Shown here: positions 7,239 through 8,587 of the stretch, piece after piece
How positions within the stretch are numbered: the first letter of the stretch is position 1
Layout: each line of letters starts with the position of its first letter
NCBI GenBank assembly: GCA_016295005.1
Contig: JAEDMA010000057.1
Span: forward strand, 1 to 8,587
DNA: 8,587 nucleotides
Source of the DNA: Christensenellaceae bacterium
GTDB taxonomy: Bacteria; Bacillota; Clostridia; Christensenellales; Borkfalkiaceae
Direction: 5' to 3'
Notes under the pieces: model-generated
What the model was told of the DNA's origin: nothing
Databases searched by the model: none
The model's input: the letters and a program-made list of their open reading frames with translations, nothing else
Translations under genes and position numbers: made by a program

Positions 7239-7243
7239 TAAAA

Positions 7244-7248
7244 CACCT
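7244..7248 (-). promoter_or_regulatory. Ribosome binding site overlapping the upstream stop codon
   Basis: AGGTG on the minus strand, five bases before the permease ATG at 7238. Its first two bases are the end of the TAG stop of the hydrolase gene. It is a weaker match than the other sites in the window, so the permease may rely partly on coupling to translation of the hydrolase. Confidence 0.55.
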
Positions 7249-8116
7249 ATTTTAAGTACCTTTCGAGATACTCTTTTAACAGCCTTTTATCTCCCTTGCT
7301 TTTATAAAGAAAACAATTGCCGTTTTCGTCTTTATCGAATATCGTTTTACCGCTGTCTGTCACAGTTACCGACACCCTTTCCTTTTCGAAAGGTTCGTCG
7401 CCGAGTATCGCGCCCGCGCAAGTGACGGGATCCCACCCGTCCCTGTTTTTACTTCTTCCGCCGCACCAGAAATTAACGCACTCGCCGGCGGGATTGTCGC
7501 CGTAAACAAGCGTTTCGCCCGTAAGCACGCCTTCCCCTAATTCCCAAGGGAAAATATGCACGGGTGCTTCTTTATACCCGAAAAAACGCTGGGCGGCGGA
7601 TATGTCCTCTTCGATATTGTATTCCGCCATATCGAGTTCGCTTCCGCCCATCACGAAAAATTCTTTTACCCTTTCTTTTACGAGACTTTCTCCGTCAAGC
7701 GAAGAGAATTCGTCCGCTCCGCTGTTTAACAGCGCCGCAAGATTAGTGAGCGGACCTATCGTTATAACGGTAACTTTTTCTTTTAATCCGGAAAGAGTTT
7801 TCCTTAAAAGTTTAACGCTTTCGCCGTCGGGAATGTCGGAAAACCCGTAACGTTTTTTTATGTGTTCGGAATAGGCGCGTTTTTTGCACCCTCTTACGTT
7901 TCCGCCCGCCCCTACCGGTACGCCGCCGTTATTATAATATTCGTTTATCGCCCGTACCGTCGAACAGCCGCCGTCAAAATTTATAGCGAGAGTTACGAGT
8001 AAAAGGCTGCATTTTTCTGCGTTTATCAGGTTGTTAATAAGCGCAAGAGCGATGGCGTCGTCGCAATCTCCGCCTATATCGGTATCGAGTATTATCTTCT
8101 TTTTTCCCGTAAACAT
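7247..8116 (-). CDS. Nucleoside hydrolase (IUNH-like) family protein
   Basis: 289 residues. The N-terminal Asp cluster D11-T-D13-I-G-G-D17-C-D19-D20-A is the calcium-binding signature of inosine-uridine nucleoside hydrolases, in a variant with two extra residues (DTDIGGDCDDA rather than DTDPGxDDA). Other family elements follow in order: T119-I-G-P-L-T-N-L-A (119-127), F-V-M-G-G (154-158), A-E-Y-N167-I-x-x-D171-x-x-A-A, and W228-D229-P, where D229 would be the last metal ligand and the His common before it is replaced by Trp. The family cuts the N-glycosidic bond of ribonucleosides, but members of this variant are poorly characterised. There is no signal peptide, so it is cytoplasmic. The start at 8116 has a good GGAG site; a longer in-frame reading to 8197 would be an Arg-rich tail within the upstream gene. 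It overlaps that gene by 25 bases. Confidence 0.87.
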   Translation of the reverse strand: MFTGKKKIILDTDIGGDCDDAIALALINNLINAEKCSLLLVTLAINFDGGCSTVRAINEYYNNGGVPVGAGGNVRGCKKRAYSEHIKKRYGFSDIPDGESVKLLRKTLSGLKEKVTVITIGPLTNLAALLNSGADEFSSLDGESLVKERVKEFFVMGGSELDMAEYNIEEDISAAQRFFGYKEAPVHIFPWELGEGVLTGETLVYGDNPAGECVNFWCGGRSKNRDGWDPVTCAGAILGDEPFEKERVSVTVTDSGKTIFDKDENGNCFLYKSKGDKRLLKEYLERYLK

Positions 8117-8587
8117 TTCATCGCTCCGCCGAGAGTAATTAAAATCGTTGTTAAAGCCGCGTACGCCCCGTACTTTCCCGTAACGGCAGAACCGCAACCG
8201 CTTCCGCTTTCCTTTTTCACTTTTACGTTTACTTTTACTATATCGTGTACGTCAAGAAGGTTTTCGGGAAGAGAAGACGGCTCGAATACGTAAACGCCTT
8301 CTTTATCCGCTTTGTAGTCGTAGCACAAAAAATCGCTTTTATTTAAGTAGTTTATCTTTCCCGATTCGTCGTATAATTCTACCGTTTCGGGAAAAAGCGC
8401 CAGAACGTCGCCGTATTTTGTTCCGACTTTAACGGTTATCTCGCTGTCGAGATTAGTCCCTACTATATCTTTCGTTTTCCCTACGCCCGACACTTTTATA
8501 TTGTGGTTGAGTTTATCGTTATAAACGCCGTCTTTTATTTCCCTTTCGGTTATAATCGTCAGTCTTACGGAATTCGTGGTATATCTT
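8092..8587 (-). CDS. C-terminal part of a large surface protein with Gly-Cys-Gly anchor (runs off right edge)
   Basis: 165 codons of an open frame that continues past the window; the in-frame GTG at 8493 is internal and the true start lies outside. The visible part begins RYTTNSVRLTIITE. The region at 8218-8442 (EITVKVGTKYGDVLALFPETVELYD, in two parts, up to IVKVNVKV) looks like a bacterial Ig-like group-4 type domain: a VxVGT start, a P-x-x-V strand, a D-Y-x-A-x-x-E-G-x-Y block and a final V-x-V strand. This is followed by a KKESGS linker, GCGSAVTG, a hydrophobic helix and KCLREKRR. It is therefore the end of a secreted, probably multidomain, cell-surface protein; what its N-terminal domains do cannot be seen. 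Its last eight codons overlap the start of the hydrolase gene, so the two are coupled. Confidence 0.82.
   Translation of the reverse strand, partial: RYTTNSVRLTIITEREIKDGVYNDKLNHNIKVSGVGKTKDIVGTNLDSEITVKVGTKYGDVLALFPETVELYDESGKINYLNKSDFLCYDYKADKEGVYVFEPSSLPENLLDVHDIVKVNVKVKKESGSGCGSAVTGKYGAYAALTTILITLGGAMKCLREKRR
8095..8199 (-). other. C-terminal Gly-Cys-Gly / membrane helix / basic tail signal (second example)
   Basis: The last 35 residues: GCGSAVTGKYG, a helix of about 15-18 hydrophobic residues (AYAALTTILITLGGAM), then KCLREKRR. It matches the tail of the 1115-residue protein in position of the Cys, the G-C-G-(A/S)-A-V pattern, helix and basic end, although the proteins upstream of the tail look unrelated. 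Confidence 0.65.
8124..8127 (-). promoter_or_regulatory. Ribosome binding site that decides the hydrolase start
   Basis: GGAG on the minus strand, seven bases before the ATG at 8116 and inside the last codons of the upstream surface-protein gene. It supports the 289-residue protein, which begins just before the Asp cluster as family members normally do. Confidence 0.7.

Larger units (their letters stand above)
1..8587 (-). other. Single polycistronic transcription unit
   Basis: All seven genes face the same way. Junctions in order: 25-base overlap, 8-base gap, 4-base overlap, 20-base gap, 13-base gap and 27-base gap. No hairpin followed by a T-run and no promoter-sized gap is seen between them, so one transcript entering from the right edge probably covers everything. 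The promoter, any regulator, and the operon's end lie outside the window. Confidence 0.75.

Noticed and set aside
8117..8197. N-terminal extension of the hydrolase up to 8197
   Set aside because: It would add 27 mostly basic residues before the Asp cluster, unlike the family, and lies inside the codons for the upstream membrane anchor.
1..8587. RNA genes, CRISPR array, insertion sequences, riboswitches
   Set aside because: Coding sequence fills nearly the whole window; no short spaced repeats, terminal inverted repeats, transposase motifs or conserved RNA folds were seen.

Overview
The window is a single, tightly packed minus-strand gene cluster, read from position 8587 down to 1. It has no intergenic gap longer than about 27 bases and no room for an internal terminator. 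Strong AAGGAG-type ribosome sites, a lipoprotein binding protein paired with LplB/LplC-type permeases, and signal-peptide proteins ending in a membrane helix and basic tail all suggest a Gram-positive-type Clostridia bacterium, probably an uncultured gut or rumen member. By eye the GC content is in the mid-40s percent and the sequence is rich in CpG. The exact lineage (for example Christensenellales) is inference only.

Layout in transcription order. (1) 8587-8092 is the C-terminal part of a large secreted surface protein with a beta-rich, Ig-like last domain and a Gly-Cys-Gly plus membrane-helix plus basic tail. (2) 8116-7247 is a nucleoside hydrolase (IUNH-like) fold enzyme that overlaps the previous gene by 25 bases. 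(3) 7238-6288 and (4) 6291-5380 are the two inner-membrane permeases of a CUT1-type sugar ABC importer (LplB-like and LplC/YtcP-like), overlapping as ATGA. (5) 5359-3521 is the cognate lipoprotein solute-binding protein. (6) 3507-160 is an 1115-residue secreted protein with two tandem copies of an unrecognised module of about 335 residues, four small InlB-B-like repeats, and the same Gly-Cys-Gly C-terminal signal as gene 1. (7) 132-1 is the N-terminus of a sialidase/BNR-type glycosidase without a signal peptide, running off the left edge.

Reading as a system (inference): large cell-surface proteins flank a lipoprotein-dependent oligosaccharide importer, and cytoplasmic hydrolases (the sialidase-like protein and the nucleoside hydrolase-like enzyme) process what is imported. 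No ATPase, regulator or promoter lies in the window; the importer probably uses an ATPase encoded elsewhere (MsmX-like) or outside the window. The most noteworthy items are the duplicated surface module, the C-terminal Gly-Cys-Gly signal shared by two different surface proteins in one operon, and the co-transcription of surface, transport and hydrolase genes.
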